64,000 bases of DNA, taken from Streptomyces fungicidicus (GTDB lineage Bacteria > Actinomycetota > Actinomycetes > Streptomycetales > Streptomycetaceae). This document shows positions 1 to 8,092 of this stretch, piece after piece (within the stretch, counting starts at the first letter, position 1; every line of letters starts with the position of its first letter). The translations under genes were made by a program, and so were the position numbers. The stretch covers positions 372,001-436,000 of the forward strand of contig NZ_CP023407.1 of assembly GCF_003665435.1 (NCBI RefSeq). The letters run 5' to 3'. The notes under the pieces were generated by a model. The model saw only the letters and a program-made list of their open reading frames with translations. It ran no database searches and was not told where the DNA came from.

Positions 1-225
1 GAGGTGGAGGCTCGGCAGGAGACGAATCCCCTGGACGCGGTGTACATCAGCGATGTGCTGGAACGCCTGTCGCAGGCGCACCGACAGGTCCTCGCCCTGC
101 GTGTCTACGGGCTCAACGAGGAGGAGATGGCCGAGGTGCTCGCCCTGCCCGTGGGCACCGTCCGTTCCCGTCTCTTCCGTGCCCGCCGCCGGTTCCAGGA
201 AGCCTGGCAGCCCTCGGCGGCGTGA
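1..225 (+). CDS. RNA polymerase sigma factor, sigma-70 family, C-terminal part
   Basis: The gene runs in from the left edge, so only the last 74 codons are visible. They form a sigma-70 region 4 helix-turn-helix: a LSQAHRQVLALRVYGL first helix, then EEMAEVLALPVGTVRSRLFRARRR, which contacts the -35 element in ECF-type factors. The partner anti-sigma factor and regions 2/3 lie outside the window, so subgroup and regulon cannot be assigned. The gene ends at TGA and is followed at once by a strong double hairpin. The next gene is convergent. Confidence 0.85.
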   Translation, partial: EVEARQETNPLDAVYISDVLERLSQAHRQVLALRVYGLNEEEMAEVLALPVGTVRSRLFRARRRFQEAWQPSAA

Positions 226-229
226 GGCC

Positions 230-297
230 GGTCCGGCCCCCGCGGGGGCCGGACCGTTACGGCGGCGGCCGTGGCGGTGTTTCCGCCACGGCCGCCG
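230..297. terminator. Double hairpin between convergent genes
   Basis: Two strong inverted repeats stand back to back. The first, 230-255, is a perfect 26-nt palindrome with 12-bp arms (GGTCCGGCCCCC and its complement). The second pairs roughly 263-277 with 283-297 (arms of about 15 bp, CCGCCACGG core). There is no T-run, as is normal for Streptomyces. The position between a plus-strand sigma-factor gene ending at 225 and a minus-strand regulator ending at 326 suggests bidirectional termination. Confidence 0.8.
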
Positions 298-325
298 TGC
301 GGGGCCCGGCAGGCCCCGTTCCGCA

Positions 326-1006
326 CTACCGCACGCATTCCGGGAGGACACGCGGGGGCCACTGCCCCGCGGCGAACATCCCGAGGGCGTGTGCCCGCGC
401 CACGAGGGCGGGCCGGTTGGGCGCGTCGAAACGACGCAGCATCTGTCCGACGCGGTACTCGATGCCCTGGCGGCTCAGATACAGACGGGAGGCCAACTGC
501 ACCGTGGATTCGCCATTCGCCACACCCTCCAGAACCTGCGCGTCCAGGGCGCTGAGCACGGGCCCGCCGGTGACCGCTTCCGCCGTCCGGCGCAGCAGGA
601 CGACGACACCGGCCATCTCACCCGAGGGGTGCCTGACGGCGATGGCGGTGATATCGGCATGGAAACTGCGGCCGTCGCCGTCCCGGCCCGTCACCTTCTG
701 CTTGAATCTCCGGCTGGGCCCCGAGGAAAGCGCGGCGAATTGTTCCCGCAAATGGCCCGGAGTCCGCGACCGGAGCAGTTCGAGGAGTCCGCGTCCGCAG
801 ATCTCGTCGGCACTCAGACCGAATTGGCGGGCGAATTCGGGTTCCGCGGCCGTGACCACGAGGTCCTGCGGGGAGAGGTGAGCCGTACAGGTGGCCGCCG
901 GGGTCACGTGGTCCTGCGCGGCGATCAGGTCGCGGCGGGCGGGAACAGCTGTGGCTGCGGTCCTCTTCTTGCTGGGCGAGGCGTCGGGGTAGCTCTTGGT
1001 GGCCAC
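326..1006 (-). CDS. PAS-LuxR family transcriptional regulator
   Basis: The 226-residue protein has a PAS-like sensory domain at about residues 40-145 (LSPQDLVVTAAEPEFARQFG start, a DGRSFHADITAIAVR strand region) and a C-terminal LuxR/GerE helix-turn-helix at about 150-210 (LEGVANGESTVQLASRLYLS, then RQGIEYRVGQMLRRF). This two-domain layout is that of the PimM/AmphRIV/NysRIV class, known as positive regulators of polyene clusters, but no biosynthetic cluster is visible here, so the target is unknown. The start is GTG at 1006, eight bases after an AAGGAAGG ribosome-binding site. Upstream lies a nearly 700-bp gene-free region. Confidence 0.8.
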   Translation of the reverse strand: MATKSYPDASPSKKRTAATAVPARRDLIAAQDHVTPAATCTAHLSPQDLVVTAAEPEFARQFGLSADEICGRGLLELLRSRTPGHLREQFAALSSGPSRRFKQKVTGRDGDGRSFHADITAIAVRHPSGEMAGVVVLLRRTAEAVTGGPVLSALDAQVLEGVANGESTVQLASRLYLSRQGIEYRVGQMLRRFDAPNRPALVARAHALGMFAAGQWPPRVLPECVR

Positions 1007-1692
1007 GGACGTACCTTCCTTCTTCCTGCACGTGGGGGGCTGGGAAGGGTGTCAGGGACGCGGAGCGGACCGATGCGCTGTACCTGGGTGTCGACGAGCG
1101 CCCGGTGACGGCACCCGCCACCTCGTCGGTGGCCGGGGCCGGAGTTCCGCGTCGTTCCCGGCCGGCGGCGGGCCCCGGAACCGGGTTCAGGTCGGGTGAG
1201 CGGAGGGTGCGGAGGGAACGGTGCCGAGGCGACCGTCATCCGGGTCTGCTGGGCAACGTTGTCATCACTGCTGTTCGAGCCCGAGGTGCGGTCCCGTCGA
1301 CGGGCGGGCGGGCGACACGGAAGCCCTGTCGAGACGAGAAGCCCGTTCGGGCAGTGGGGAGCACGAAAACCTCCACGAGGCGAAGAGGGGATCGTCAGGG
1401 GGAAGCCTCCTTCGAGATTAAGGGGAGACAACCCTTGAGACAAGAGTTTGCCAGGTGATCTGGGCAATGCGTCAACTCTTGTGCGAGCGGGCCGAATTCG
1501 GGCCCCGCGAACCGCCGTCACCAACAATCCCGCCGGCCCGGGACGCTGCCCATTGGAATGCGCTTACCCGCCACACCTAACGGCTTGTCGCCCCTTGCCG
1601 CGCTCCTTGAAGTGCTGACAACTCACCTGCCCGATCGGGCAAGCGGAACCACGGATACCGCGCCGACCGGGCCACCGAACCCGAGGAGGGAG
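1007..1692. other. Long divergent intergenic region
   Basis: This 686-bp stretch separates two divergent regulator genes. No ORF in it has convincing composition or a ribosome-binding site. An upstream in-frame ATG at 1558 could extend the XRE gene by 45 codons, but the extension is low-complexity and lacks a Shine-Dalgarno sequence. The only clear structure is the spaced inverted repeat at 1440-1482. Confidence 0.6.
1440..1482. promoter_or_regulatory. Spaced inverted repeat in divergent promoter region
   Basis: The arms ACAAGAGTT (1440-1448) and AACTCTTGT (1474-1482) are perfect complements, 9 bp each, separated by 25 bp in a locally AT-richer stretch. The segment lies between the PAS-LuxR gene and the XRE-TPR gene. 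It may bind one of the two flanking regulators or form an RNA hairpin; the sequence does not decide which. Confidence 0.4.
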
Positions 1693-3039
1693 ATGCTCGA
1701 CCAGCCGCAGTTCGGCCGTCGGCTCAAAAGACTCCGGACCGCACGCGGCCTGAGCCAGGCCGACGTCGTCGGCGACGGCATGTCGACGGGACACCTGTCA
1801 CGCCTGGAGTCCGGCGGCCGGCGACCCACCGAGCGCACCGTGGCCTACCTCGCCCGGCGACTCGGCGTCGACGCTTCGGCCCTGACCGGCCCGCAGGACG
1901 ACGGGTCCCTGAGCGGAGTGCTGGCCGCCGTGGTCTCGGCGCCGTCCGGGACGGACAGCACCGCGGCGCTCGACCGCGCGGTCGAGGACGACCCCGGCGA
2001 CGACCCCGCCGCCCGCTGGCAGGCCCTGTGGCTGCTCAGCCAAGCCGCCGGTCGCGACGGCGACCACCGGTCGGAACGCACACGGCTGCTGGAACTCCTG
2101 GCGCTGAGCCGCTCGTTGGACGCCCCCGACCTCCACACCCGCTCGCTCGTCCGCTACGCGCGCTGCACACGGGCCATCGGCGACCTGGACACGGCGGAAT
2201 CGGCGGCGACGGAGGCACTCGCCCTCGCCCGCACCGCGCACCTGTGCGTGCCCGACACCCTGGCCGCCCTGCTGGAGCTGATCAGCACCGAGACGGAACT
2301 GGGCCGGTGGGAGGCGGCCTCGCAGCACGTCGACGAGTTGGACCGCGATCTGCTGCCCCGGGCCTCTGCCGTACAGGCAGCCGAGGCCCTGTGGACGGCC
2401 GCCGTGGTCAGCAGCCGCAAGGGCGACGACGCGGCCGCCATGGCCCGGCTGGACCAGGCCCTGAGTCTGCTCAAGGACGGACGGGAGGACCTGACCGCGT
2501 GGGCCCGGCTGCGGACCGCCGCCGCCGCTGCGGCCCTGCAGATGTCACCGCCCCGGGTGGCTGCCGCAGAGGAATGGCTGACAGCGGCCGCCTCCGTCCT
2601 CGATCTGACCGGCACGCCTGCGCAGCTCCAGGAACTGCACGCCCTCCAGGCTCATCTCGCCTTCGCGCAAGGGCGGTTGGAGGACGCCGCCCTGCTGAGT
2701 CGGACCGTGCTGTCCGAGGAGGACCTGCGTCTCCCCTACCGTGACCGGGTACGGCTGTCGGTCCTCGACGGCCGGCTGGCGATCCACGCGGGCCGGGTCG
2801 AGGAGGGCGTCGCCGCGCTCCAGCAGCTCGCACGGCAGGCCACGCAGTCCGGGTACGTCGGCCTCGCCGCCCACGTCTGGCAAGTGCTGGCCACCGCCCT
2901 GGCTGCCGGCATCCACCCCTCCGGGGCGGCCCCCTGCCACACGTGCCGCGGCCGGTCGGGCGGGCCGCGGTCCGTCAACGGGCGGGGCACTCGCGCCGGC
3001 GGGGCGGACGGCCTCGCAGAGAGCAGAGGGAAGCCGTGA
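1693..3039 (+). CDS. XRE-family regulator with TPR-like sensory region
   Basis: The start chosen is ATG 1693, directly after GAGGAGGGAG, giving 448 residues. Residues 5-60 form an XRE/Cro helix-turn-helix (FGRRLKRLRTARGLSQADV ... STGHLSRLESGGRRPTERTV). The rest is a helical, alanine-rich solenoid with regular TPR-like helix pairs (ARCTRAIGDLDTAESAATEA; AAMARLDQALSLLKDGRED). Such regulators usually sense a peptide or protein partner through the TPR. The last ~40 residues turn into Arg/Gly/Cys-rich sequence with no helical character, so a frameshift near 2915 that replaced the natural C-terminus is possible. Target genes are unknown. Confidence 0.8.
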   Translation: MLDQPQFGRRLKRLRTARGLSQADVVGDGMSTGHLSRLESGGRRPTERTVAYLARRLGVDASALTGPQDDGSLSGVLAAVVSAPSGTDSTAALDRAVEDDPGDDPAARWQALWLLSQAAGRDGDHRSERTRLLELLALSRSLDAPDLHTRSLVRYARCTRAIGDLDTAESAATEALALARTAHLCVPDTLAALLELISTETELGRWEAASQHVDELDRDLLPRASAVQAAEALWTAAVVSSRKGDDAAAMARLDQALSLLKDGREDLTAWARLRTAAAAAALQMSPPRVAAAEEWLTAAASVLDLTGTPAQLQELHALQAHLAFAQGRLEDAALLSRTVLSEEDLRLPYRDRVRLSVLDGRLAIHAGRVEEGVAALQQLARQATQSGYVGLAAHVWQVLATALAAGIHPSGAAPCHTCRGRSGGPRSVNGRGTRAGGADGLAESRGKP

Positions 3040-3144
3040 CGACGGCGCGACGGCCCAGCCGGCGCGAACGGCCTGGGCCTCGCGCCGACCCGTCACTGAC
3101 CGGCCGGAGGGCCGCCCACGCGCGGGCACGGGCACGACGGCACC

Positions 3145-3184
3145 GCGGGTGTGCGGGTGTGCGGGTGTGCGGGTGTGCGGGTGT
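3145..3184. repeat. Tandem 8-bp microsatellite, five copies
   Basis: Five perfect head-to-tail copies of GCGGGTGT lie between the XRE-TPR gene and the DUF3253 gene. An 8-bp unit is not a multiple of three, so copy-number change would shift any frame read through it. The repeat lies upstream of the chosen DUF3253 start, so it is more likely to affect spacing or transcription. Confidence 0.85.
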
Positions 3185-3306
3185 GCGCTCAGCCTCCAGC
3201 AGATCGCGCGGAGCGGATCCGGAAGCGCTTCGGTCAAGCTGGGCCGCCACGGTGCGGGCGGCGACTCGTCCTGCCGTCGCACAAGCCCTCCGGCACACTG
3301 GATCGC

Positions 3307-3579
3307 ATGGAAGAGATGGACCGGCAGCTCGGTCTGCGGCTGGAGAAGGCCATCATGAGCCTGCTGGAGCGCCGTGCCGACACCGCGTCGATCTGTCCGT
3401 CCGACGCGGCGCGCGCGGTCTACGAGGGAGACGACGGCTGGCGGGCCCTGATGGAACCGGCCCGCCGCGCGGCATGGCGTCTGGTGAACGACGGCGAGGT
3501 CGAGGTGACGCAGGGCGGCCGGCCCGTCGTGGAGACGGAGACGCGCGGACCCGTACGTATTCGGCGCGCGCGCCGGTAG
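3307..3579 (+). CDS. DUF3253 domain-containing protein
   Basis: This 90-residue protein matches the DUF3253 pattern: a helical start (LEKAIMSLLERR), the ICPSDAARAVY segment, GWRALMEPARRAAWRLV, and a C-terminal TQGG...GPVRIRR wing. The fold resembles a small winged-helix protein, and its function is unknown. ATG 3307 is preferred over the in-frame start at 3151 because the intervening 52 codons include translated microsatellite repeat (CGCAGVRVC) and are not conserved-looking. It appears to stand alone. Confidence 0.75.
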   Translation: MEEMDRQLGLRLEKAIMSLLERRADTASICPSDAARAVYEGDDGWRALMEPARRAAWRLVNDGEVEVTQGGRPVVETETRGPVRIRRARR

Positions 3580-3791
3580 CGGCAGCTGGGCACCTCCAGG
3601 TGCGGACACGGCCACGGCACGATTCCCGGACCGCCCCCGAAGGTGGCCGTGGACGGTCAAGGAACGCGTCGCCTGCCCCGAAGACCGACCGCCGGCGTCA
3701 GTTCAAGGACGGCGTCCGCCCCCAGCGCAACGGCGAACAGTTCGCCAACCGGGTCTGCGGCAAAGCCTCCCGGCGCCCGGGGCGGAGTCGG

Positions 3792-4745
3792 TCACTTCGA
3801 AGCCCACCGGGGCGAAGAAGCAGCCGCCCACCGCAAGGGGTCGTCCTCCAGCGCCGCGCGGTCCCACTGTCCGCGCACCGCGGCGGCTTCGTAGGTGGTG
3901 TGGAGGAACTCGGTGAGGGCGCGGTCGGGGTCGGGCGCGGCACGGACGGTCTCGTAAGGCAGCAGGAACTGCTTGAACTCCGCGCTGAAGTGGGCGCCTT
4001 CCGGGCCGACCGGGTAATCGGCGAACCCGTCGGGTTCGGGGTAGGCATAGGCGTAGAAGGCGCCCTCCTCTCCACCGCCGGGCCAGAACCCGCAGCTCGA
4101 CAGCTCCCGGGAGTAGCCCTCGACCATGACCCAGTCCCCGCAGTTGGGTGCGCCGCCAGGGTGCGGCGGAGCCGCCCGTCCGGAGAAACGGGTGCAGGCC
4201 AGATCCATCGCGCCCCAGAAGAAGTGCACCGGGCTGACCTTGCCGACGAAGTACGAGCGGAACTCGCCCATGACCCGGTTAGCCTGCAGCATCTGGCGCC
4301 AGAACAGGGCAGCCGCTTCCCCGTCGTAGGAGGCGTGGTCGTGGTCCTCGGCGAAGGGGATGGCCGGCTCGACCTCGTTGGGGTACGGATGGATCGGGGC
4401 GTCGATCCCCAGCTCATCGAGCTCGTGCAGGATCCGGCTGTAGAACTCGGCGACCGGCATGGGACGGAGCGGGAAGCTTCGCGCGCCGCCGTCGCTGCTG
4501 CGGACGTCGAGCCGGTGGCCGACAAAGTCGAACTCGATCTCGAACGCCCCGGCGCGGTACGGGATGGCCGACGTCGTCAACCCGCGGGGGCTGACGTACA
4601 GAGTCACCTGCCACCAGTGGTTGATCAGGGGTGCGTGGGCCATCCGGATCTTTCCCACGATCTGGGTCCACATGTGGAGAGTGTCGCGGGTGGCGGTCCA
4701 GTCCGAGACCCGCAGGCTCGGCCAGTACGTCGCTGGTGCGGTCAT
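3792..4745 (-). CDS. DUF5996 family protein
   Basis: The 317-residue protein has the family's typical opening (YWPSLRVSDWTATRDTLHMW), several W- and H-rich segments (INHWWQVTLYVSPRGL, HFFWGAMDLACTRFSGR) and a conserved FWPGGG loop. The family is widespread in actinobacteria, soluble and without a known function; the conserved histidines and acidic residues hint at a metal or ligand site but prove nothing. Start is ATG 4745. The nearest upstream plus- and minus-strand sequence is degraded gene material, so no operon partner is evident. Confidence 0.8.
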   Translation of the reverse strand: MTAPATYWPSLRVSDWTATRDTLHMWTQIVGKIRMAHAPLINHWWQVTLYVSPRGLTTSAIPYRAGAFEIEFDFVGHRLDVRSSDGGARSFPLRPMPVAEFYSRILHELDELGIDAPIHPYPNEVEPAIPFAEDHDHASYDGEAAALFWRQMLQANRVMGEFRSYFVGKVSPVHFFWGAMDLACTRFSGRAAPPHPGGAPNCGDWVMVEGYSRELSSCGFWPGGGEEGAFYAYAYPEPDGFADYPVGPEGAHFSAEFKQFLLPYETVRAAPDPDRALTEFLHTTYEAAAVRGQWDRAALEDDPLRWAAASSPRWASK

Positions 4746-4838
4746 CGCTTCTCACATCCGACGCGAGGTGGGAGCGGGTGGCGAACAGGAACAGCACCGT
4801 CCGCCGCTACCAACATACGGGAAGCGGGCCGGGCCGCA

Positions 4839-5108
4839 TCACTGACCGCAGGGCCCCGCGTGGTCGCAGTAAGGCTGGAGGCGGCTCTGCCCGCAGCCGC
4901 ACAGCACGGCCCTGGTCTCGGCTCGCACACCTTGCGGTGTGTCCACGCTCAGCTCCCCGCGCACGGTCAGTTGCCCGGCGGCACTGCGGGTGATCGTGGT
5001 GGGCCGGTCGGGGCGCCCCTCCGTTCCCGTCGTGCTCGGCTGCTCAGTCGCTGACCTTGCTGCGGGGCTGGTACAGCAGGTCCTACGCTCGTCGAGAGTC
5101 GTGCGCAC
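4839..5108 (-). pseudogene. 3' part of a CDGSH/(4Fe-4S)-type iron-sulfur protein gene
   Basis: The last ~55 codons encode a CDGSH-like cluster-binding tail: PDRPTTITRSAAGQLTVRG, then LCGCGQSRLQPYCDHAGPCG, with a C-x-C...C-D-H ligand pattern. Proteins with this tail, as I know them, normally carry an N-terminal mono-cluster domain that is missing here. The open frame upstream instead reads into a segment resembling an acetyltransferase motif (YEGAGVGSALVRTTLDE, near 5085-5140). I therefore read 4839-5108 as a truncated relic joined by deletion to other gene fragments. A short functional cluster protein cannot be excluded. Confidence 0.5.
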
Positions 5109-5253
5109 CAGCGCCGACCCGACTCCCGCACCCTCGTACTCCGCCTTGCAGCCGGGCCGGATCGGCCGGGGTCTCGATCATGTTGAGGTAGACGTCGCCG
5201 GTGAAGCGCTCTGCGGGGGCCTTGACGGTCGGGGTCTGCGTGACGATTTCCAT
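5083..5253 (-). pseudogene. 5' fragment of a cupin-domain protein gene
   Basis: ATG 5253, with AAGGAA ahead of it, opens a frame whose first ~35 codons (MEIVTQTPTVKAPAERFTGD, then VYLNMIETPADPARL) match the start of small cupins related to (R)-mandelonitrile lyase. After PARL the match stops near 5145, before the cupin metal-binding histidines. It begins 47 bp after the alcohol dehydrogenase stop on the same strand, so it was probably the second gene of that operon before a deletion removed its body. Confidence 0.55.
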
Positions 5254-5300
5254 GGAAGGCGTTCCTTGCTGTGGGGGGAGGGCGACGCCGTGGCCGGCGG

Positions 5301-6317
5301 TCAGGGCCTGAGGAGGGCCTTGATGGCCCGGCGCTCGTCCATGGCCCGGTAGCCCTCGGCGACCTGGTCGAGGGGCAGGGTGAGATCGAAGACCTTGCCC
5401 GGGTCGATCCGGCCGGTCACGACTCGCTCGACGAGGTCGGGCAGGTAGCGGCGCACGGGGGCGGGGCCGCCGCGCAGGCCGACGTGGGAGAAGAACAGCT
5501 CCGGCCCGTCGACGGAGACGTCGTGCGGGACGCCGACGAAGCCGACGCTGCCGCCGGGGCGGGCGGAGTGCAGCGCCTGCCGCATGGCCTGCGCGGTGCC
5601 CACGCACTCCAGCACGCTGTCGGCGCCGATGCCGCCGGTGAGGTCCTTGATCCTGGCGATGCCCTCGGCACCGCGCTCGGTGACGATGTCGGTGGCGCCG
5701 AACTCCCGGGCCAGCTTCTGCCGGGACGCATGGCGGCTCATGGCGACGATCCGCTCCGCGCCCCTCTCCTTGGCGGCGATCACCGCGCACAGCCCGACCG
5801 CTCCGTCGCCCACGACCACGGCGGTGGAACCCGGCCGCACCTCGGCGGCGTCGGCGGCCCACCAGCCGGTGCCCATGACGTCGGAGACGGCCAGCAGACC
5901 GGGCCACAGCTCCTCGTCCGGCACCACGTCCGTGGCGACCAGGGTGCCCTGGGCGTTGGGTATGCGGACGTACTCGGCCTGGCAGGTGCTCATGAACTCG
6001 CGGTGCAGGCAGTTCGACGGGAAACCGTTGCGGCAGTTGGCACAGGTGTTGTCCGAGGTCGCGAACGAGCCGACGACGAACTGGCCCGGCTTCACCGCCG
6101 TGACCTCGGAGCCGACCTCCTCGACGAAGCCGACGTACTCGTGCCCCATCGGATGGGCGTCGCCGATCGGCTCCAGGCCGCGCCAGGGCCACAGGTCGGA
6201 GCCGCACACACAGGTGACGGCCGTGCGGATGACCGCGTCGGTGGGGTGGAGGATCTCCGGGTCGTCCAGCGTCTCGAAGCGGACGTCACCGGGGGCGTGG
6301 ATCACTGCGCCGCGCAT
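5301..6317 (-). CDS. Zinc-dependent alcohol dehydrogenase, MDR family
   Basis: This is a 338-residue medium-chain dehydrogenase/reductase. Catalytic zinc ligands are visible as C38 (VCGSD) and H59-E60 (GHE); the structural zinc lobe has C92, C95 and C103, with Asp89 in the place of the first cysteine. The NAD(P) fold follows (VVVGDGAVGLCAVIAA, ~residues 167-182). The substrate is unknown. ATG 6317 is chosen; an open frame continues upstream, but its N-terminal sequence is unlike MDR proteins. A truncated cupin gene follows 47 bp downstream, and a relic of an MmyB-type regulator lies upstream on the other strand, possibly its former controller. Confidence 0.85.
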   Translation of the reverse strand: MRGAVIHAPGDVRFETLDDPEILHPTDAVIRTAVTCVCGSDLWPWRGLEPIGDAHPMGHEYVGFVEEVGSEVTAVKPGQFVVGSFATSDNTCANCRNGFPSNCLHREFMSTCQAEYVRIPNAQGTLVATDVVPDEELWPGLLAVSDVMGTGWWAADAAEVRPGSTAVVVGDGAVGLCAVIAAKERGAERIVAMSRHASRQKLAREFGATDIVTERGAEGIARIKDLTGGIGADSVLECVGTAQAMRQALHSARPGGSVGFVGVPHDVSVDGPELFFSHVGLRGGPAPVRRYLPDLVERVVTGRIDPGKVFDLTLPLDQVAEGYRAMDERRAIKALLRP

Positions 6318-6443
6318 GGGGGTTCCTTTGCTCACATGGATTCGGACCTCTGTGGACGGTCCGCGTACGGCCGCCCCCGGGCGGAAGGCCGGGGACAGTG
6401 CCGTCTCCTCCAGGTAACCCCATCGGCTGCGGCCAACCAGGCA

Positions 6444-6590
6444 CCGAGCCTGGAGATGGCGGCCGAACCCGGCCTCACGGTCACCATCTACACGGCGGAA
6501 CCCGGCTCCCCCTCCGAAGAGGGCCTGCGCCTGCTCGCCTCCTGGTCCGCGACACGGGAAGCCCTCGCCGGACCGCAGCGGGAGGACTGA
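6444..6590 (+). pseudogene. 3' remnant of an MmyB-like XRE regulator gene
   Basis: The last 48 codons before TGA 6588-6590 read PSLEMAAEPGLTVTIYTAEP and then GSPSEEGLRLLASWSATREA. This is the typical C-terminus of MmyB-type ligand-binding domains that follow an XRE helix-turn-helix. No helix-turn-helix and no plausible start precede it; the upstream sequence in frame is antisense to the alcohol dehydrogenase. I call it the tail of a deleted regulator that may once have controlled the flanking oxidoreductases. Confidence 0.5.
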
Positions 6591-6733
6591 CCGGCCCCCG
6601 GGGCGGGCGGCGCCCGAAGTGCTCGCGCGGCTGTGAGCAGGCAGTCTGTGAGCAGCGCGGAGGACGCCCGGCGCGCGCCTCCGCGGCGCCTCGTGGTGCC
6701 CGCACGGGCTACTCACCTCGAAAGGTCCCTGTG

Positions 6734-7618
6734 ATGCAGACCCTCACCCTCAACAACGGCGTCGAGATGCCGGCCCTGGGACTCGGCGTCTTCCAGACCC
6801 CGCCCGACGAGACCAGGGCCGCTGTCGCGGACGCGCTCGACCTCGGCTACCGGCACATCGACACCGCCGCCGCCTACGGCAACGAACGCGAGGTCGGCCA
6901 GGCCGTCCGCGACTCCGGGGTGCCGCGCGACGAGATCTTCATCGAGACGAAGATCTGGATCAGCGACTTCGGGTACGACGAGACCCTGCACGGCTTCGAG
7001 AAGAGCGCCGCGAAGCTGGGGGTGGACCGTCTCGACCTGCTGATCCTGCACCAGGCCCTGCCGTCGGAGTTCGACAGGACCCTCGCCGCCTACCGCGCAC
7101 TGGAAAAGCTCCTCGCCGACGGCAAGGTGCGCGCCATCGGCGTCAGCAACTTCATGGTCGACCACCTGACCACGCTGCTGGACGCCACCTCCGTCGTGCC
7201 GGCGGTCAACCAGCTGGAGATCCACCCCTACTTCCAGCAGCGTGCCGTGCTCGACTTCGACGACCGGCACGGCATCCTCAATCAGGCGTGGTCGCCGATC
7301 GGGGGGATCACCTTCTACCCGGGCTTCGGGGAGGACCGCAGGAGCGTCCTCGAGGACCCGGCCGTCACCCGCGTCGCCGAGGCGCACGGCAAGAGCCCCG
7401 CCCAGGTGCTGCTGCGCTGGGGTCTGCAGCAGGGCCGCTCGGTCATCCCCAAGTCCACCAGGCGCACCCGCATCGCCGAGAACATCGACGTCTTCGACTT
7501 CGAGCTCACCGCGGCCGAACTCACCGCCCTGGACGCGCTGGAGACCGGCCGGCGCGGCGGCCCCGAACCCGAGGACGTCACCCTCGCCGACTTCGGCCGC
7601 GCCGTCCCCGAGGCCTGA
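6734..7618 (+). CDS. Aldo/keto reductase
   Basis: This 294-residue TIM-barrel NADPH-dependent reductase shows all four catalytic residues: D43 and Y48 (DTAAAYGNE), K73 (IETKIW) and H106 (LLILHQALPS). The NADPH phosphate-binding segment is also present (SVIPKSTRRTRIAENIDVFD). Length and the opening (NNGVEMPALGLGVFQTP) fit the AKR5/2,5-diketogluconate reductase-like group. ATG 6734 follows GAAAGG at a suitable distance; the open frame upstream to 6398 is non-coding in character. Together with the zinc dehydrogenase it suggests a carbonyl/alcohol detoxification locus. Confidence 0.9.
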   Translation: MQTLTLNNGVEMPALGLGVFQTPPDETRAAVADALDLGYRHIDTAAAYGNEREVGQAVRDSGVPRDEIFIETKIWISDFGYDETLHGFEKSAAKLGVDRLDLLILHQALPSEFDRTLAAYRALEKLLADGKVRAIGVSNFMVDHLTTLLDATSVVPAVNQLEIHPYFQQRAVLDFDDRHGILNQAWSPIGGITFYPGFGEDRRSVLEDPAVTRVAEAHGKSPAQVLLRWGLQQGRSVIPKSTRRTRIAENIDVFDFELTAAELTALDALETGRRGGPEPEDVTLADFGRAVPEA

Positions 7619-7765
7619 CCCGCCCGGCGGCGGGCTGCCGGCGGCGGTCCTGTTCCGTGACCGGCTCAGGTCCGCACCGGCGGCGGCCTGTCCCCGGCCG
7701 CCCGCGCCGCAACGGCGCAGAACCCGGTCGTGGGCTCGCCACGTGAGGATCCGACCGGACGTGGG

Positions 7766-8059
7766 TCAGTCGATGCCTTCGACGATGCGGAAGTCCCGCT
7801 CGACGCCGTCGGAGAGGGCGACCAGCGCCTCCTGGTAGGACGCGCTCTCGCGCGCCGCGACGGCCTGCTCGAAGCTGTCGAACTCGATCAGGACGGTGCG
7901 CTCGGCGATTCCGGCGTCGTACGCCACGACCCGACCGCCACGGACGAGGACCCGGCCGCCCCCGGCCGCGACGGCCAGGCGGGCCAGCTTGTTGTAAGCA
8001 GCCAGCTTCTCAGGGTCCGAGATGGTGCGGTAGACGCTGACCCAGTAGCCCTTGGGCAT
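7766..8059 (-). CDS. DUF1330 domain-containing protein
   Basis: This 97-residue protein has the ferredoxin-like dimeric alpha/beta fold signature of DUF1330: the MPKGYWVSVYRTISDPEKL start, AAGGGRVLVRGGRV, and an IEFDSFEQAVAARESASYQE helix. The family is related to ABM/EthD-type small proteins whose activity is mostly unknown. It begins 33 bp after the MFS transporter stop on the same strand, so it is probably the third gene of a marR-MFS-DUF1330 operon. Confidence 0.85.
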   Translation of the reverse strand: MPKGYWVSVYRTISDPEKLAAYNKLARLAVAAGGGRVLVRGGRVVAYDAGIAERTVLIEFDSFEQAVAARESASYQEALVALSDGVERDFRIVEGID

Positions 8060-8092
8060 GGAACCTCCGGTGTCGGGATGAGTGCATCTGAC

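Noticed and set aside
3145..3184. CRISPR array
   Set aside because: The repeat unit is 8 bp and direct, without spacers. No cas-like gene is present anywhere in the window.
2943..5054. 703-residue plus-strand open frame
   Set aside because: It overlaps the XRE, DUF3253 and antisense DUF5996 genes, translates the microsatellite repeat and has Arg/Pro/Gly-rich sequence without any motif.
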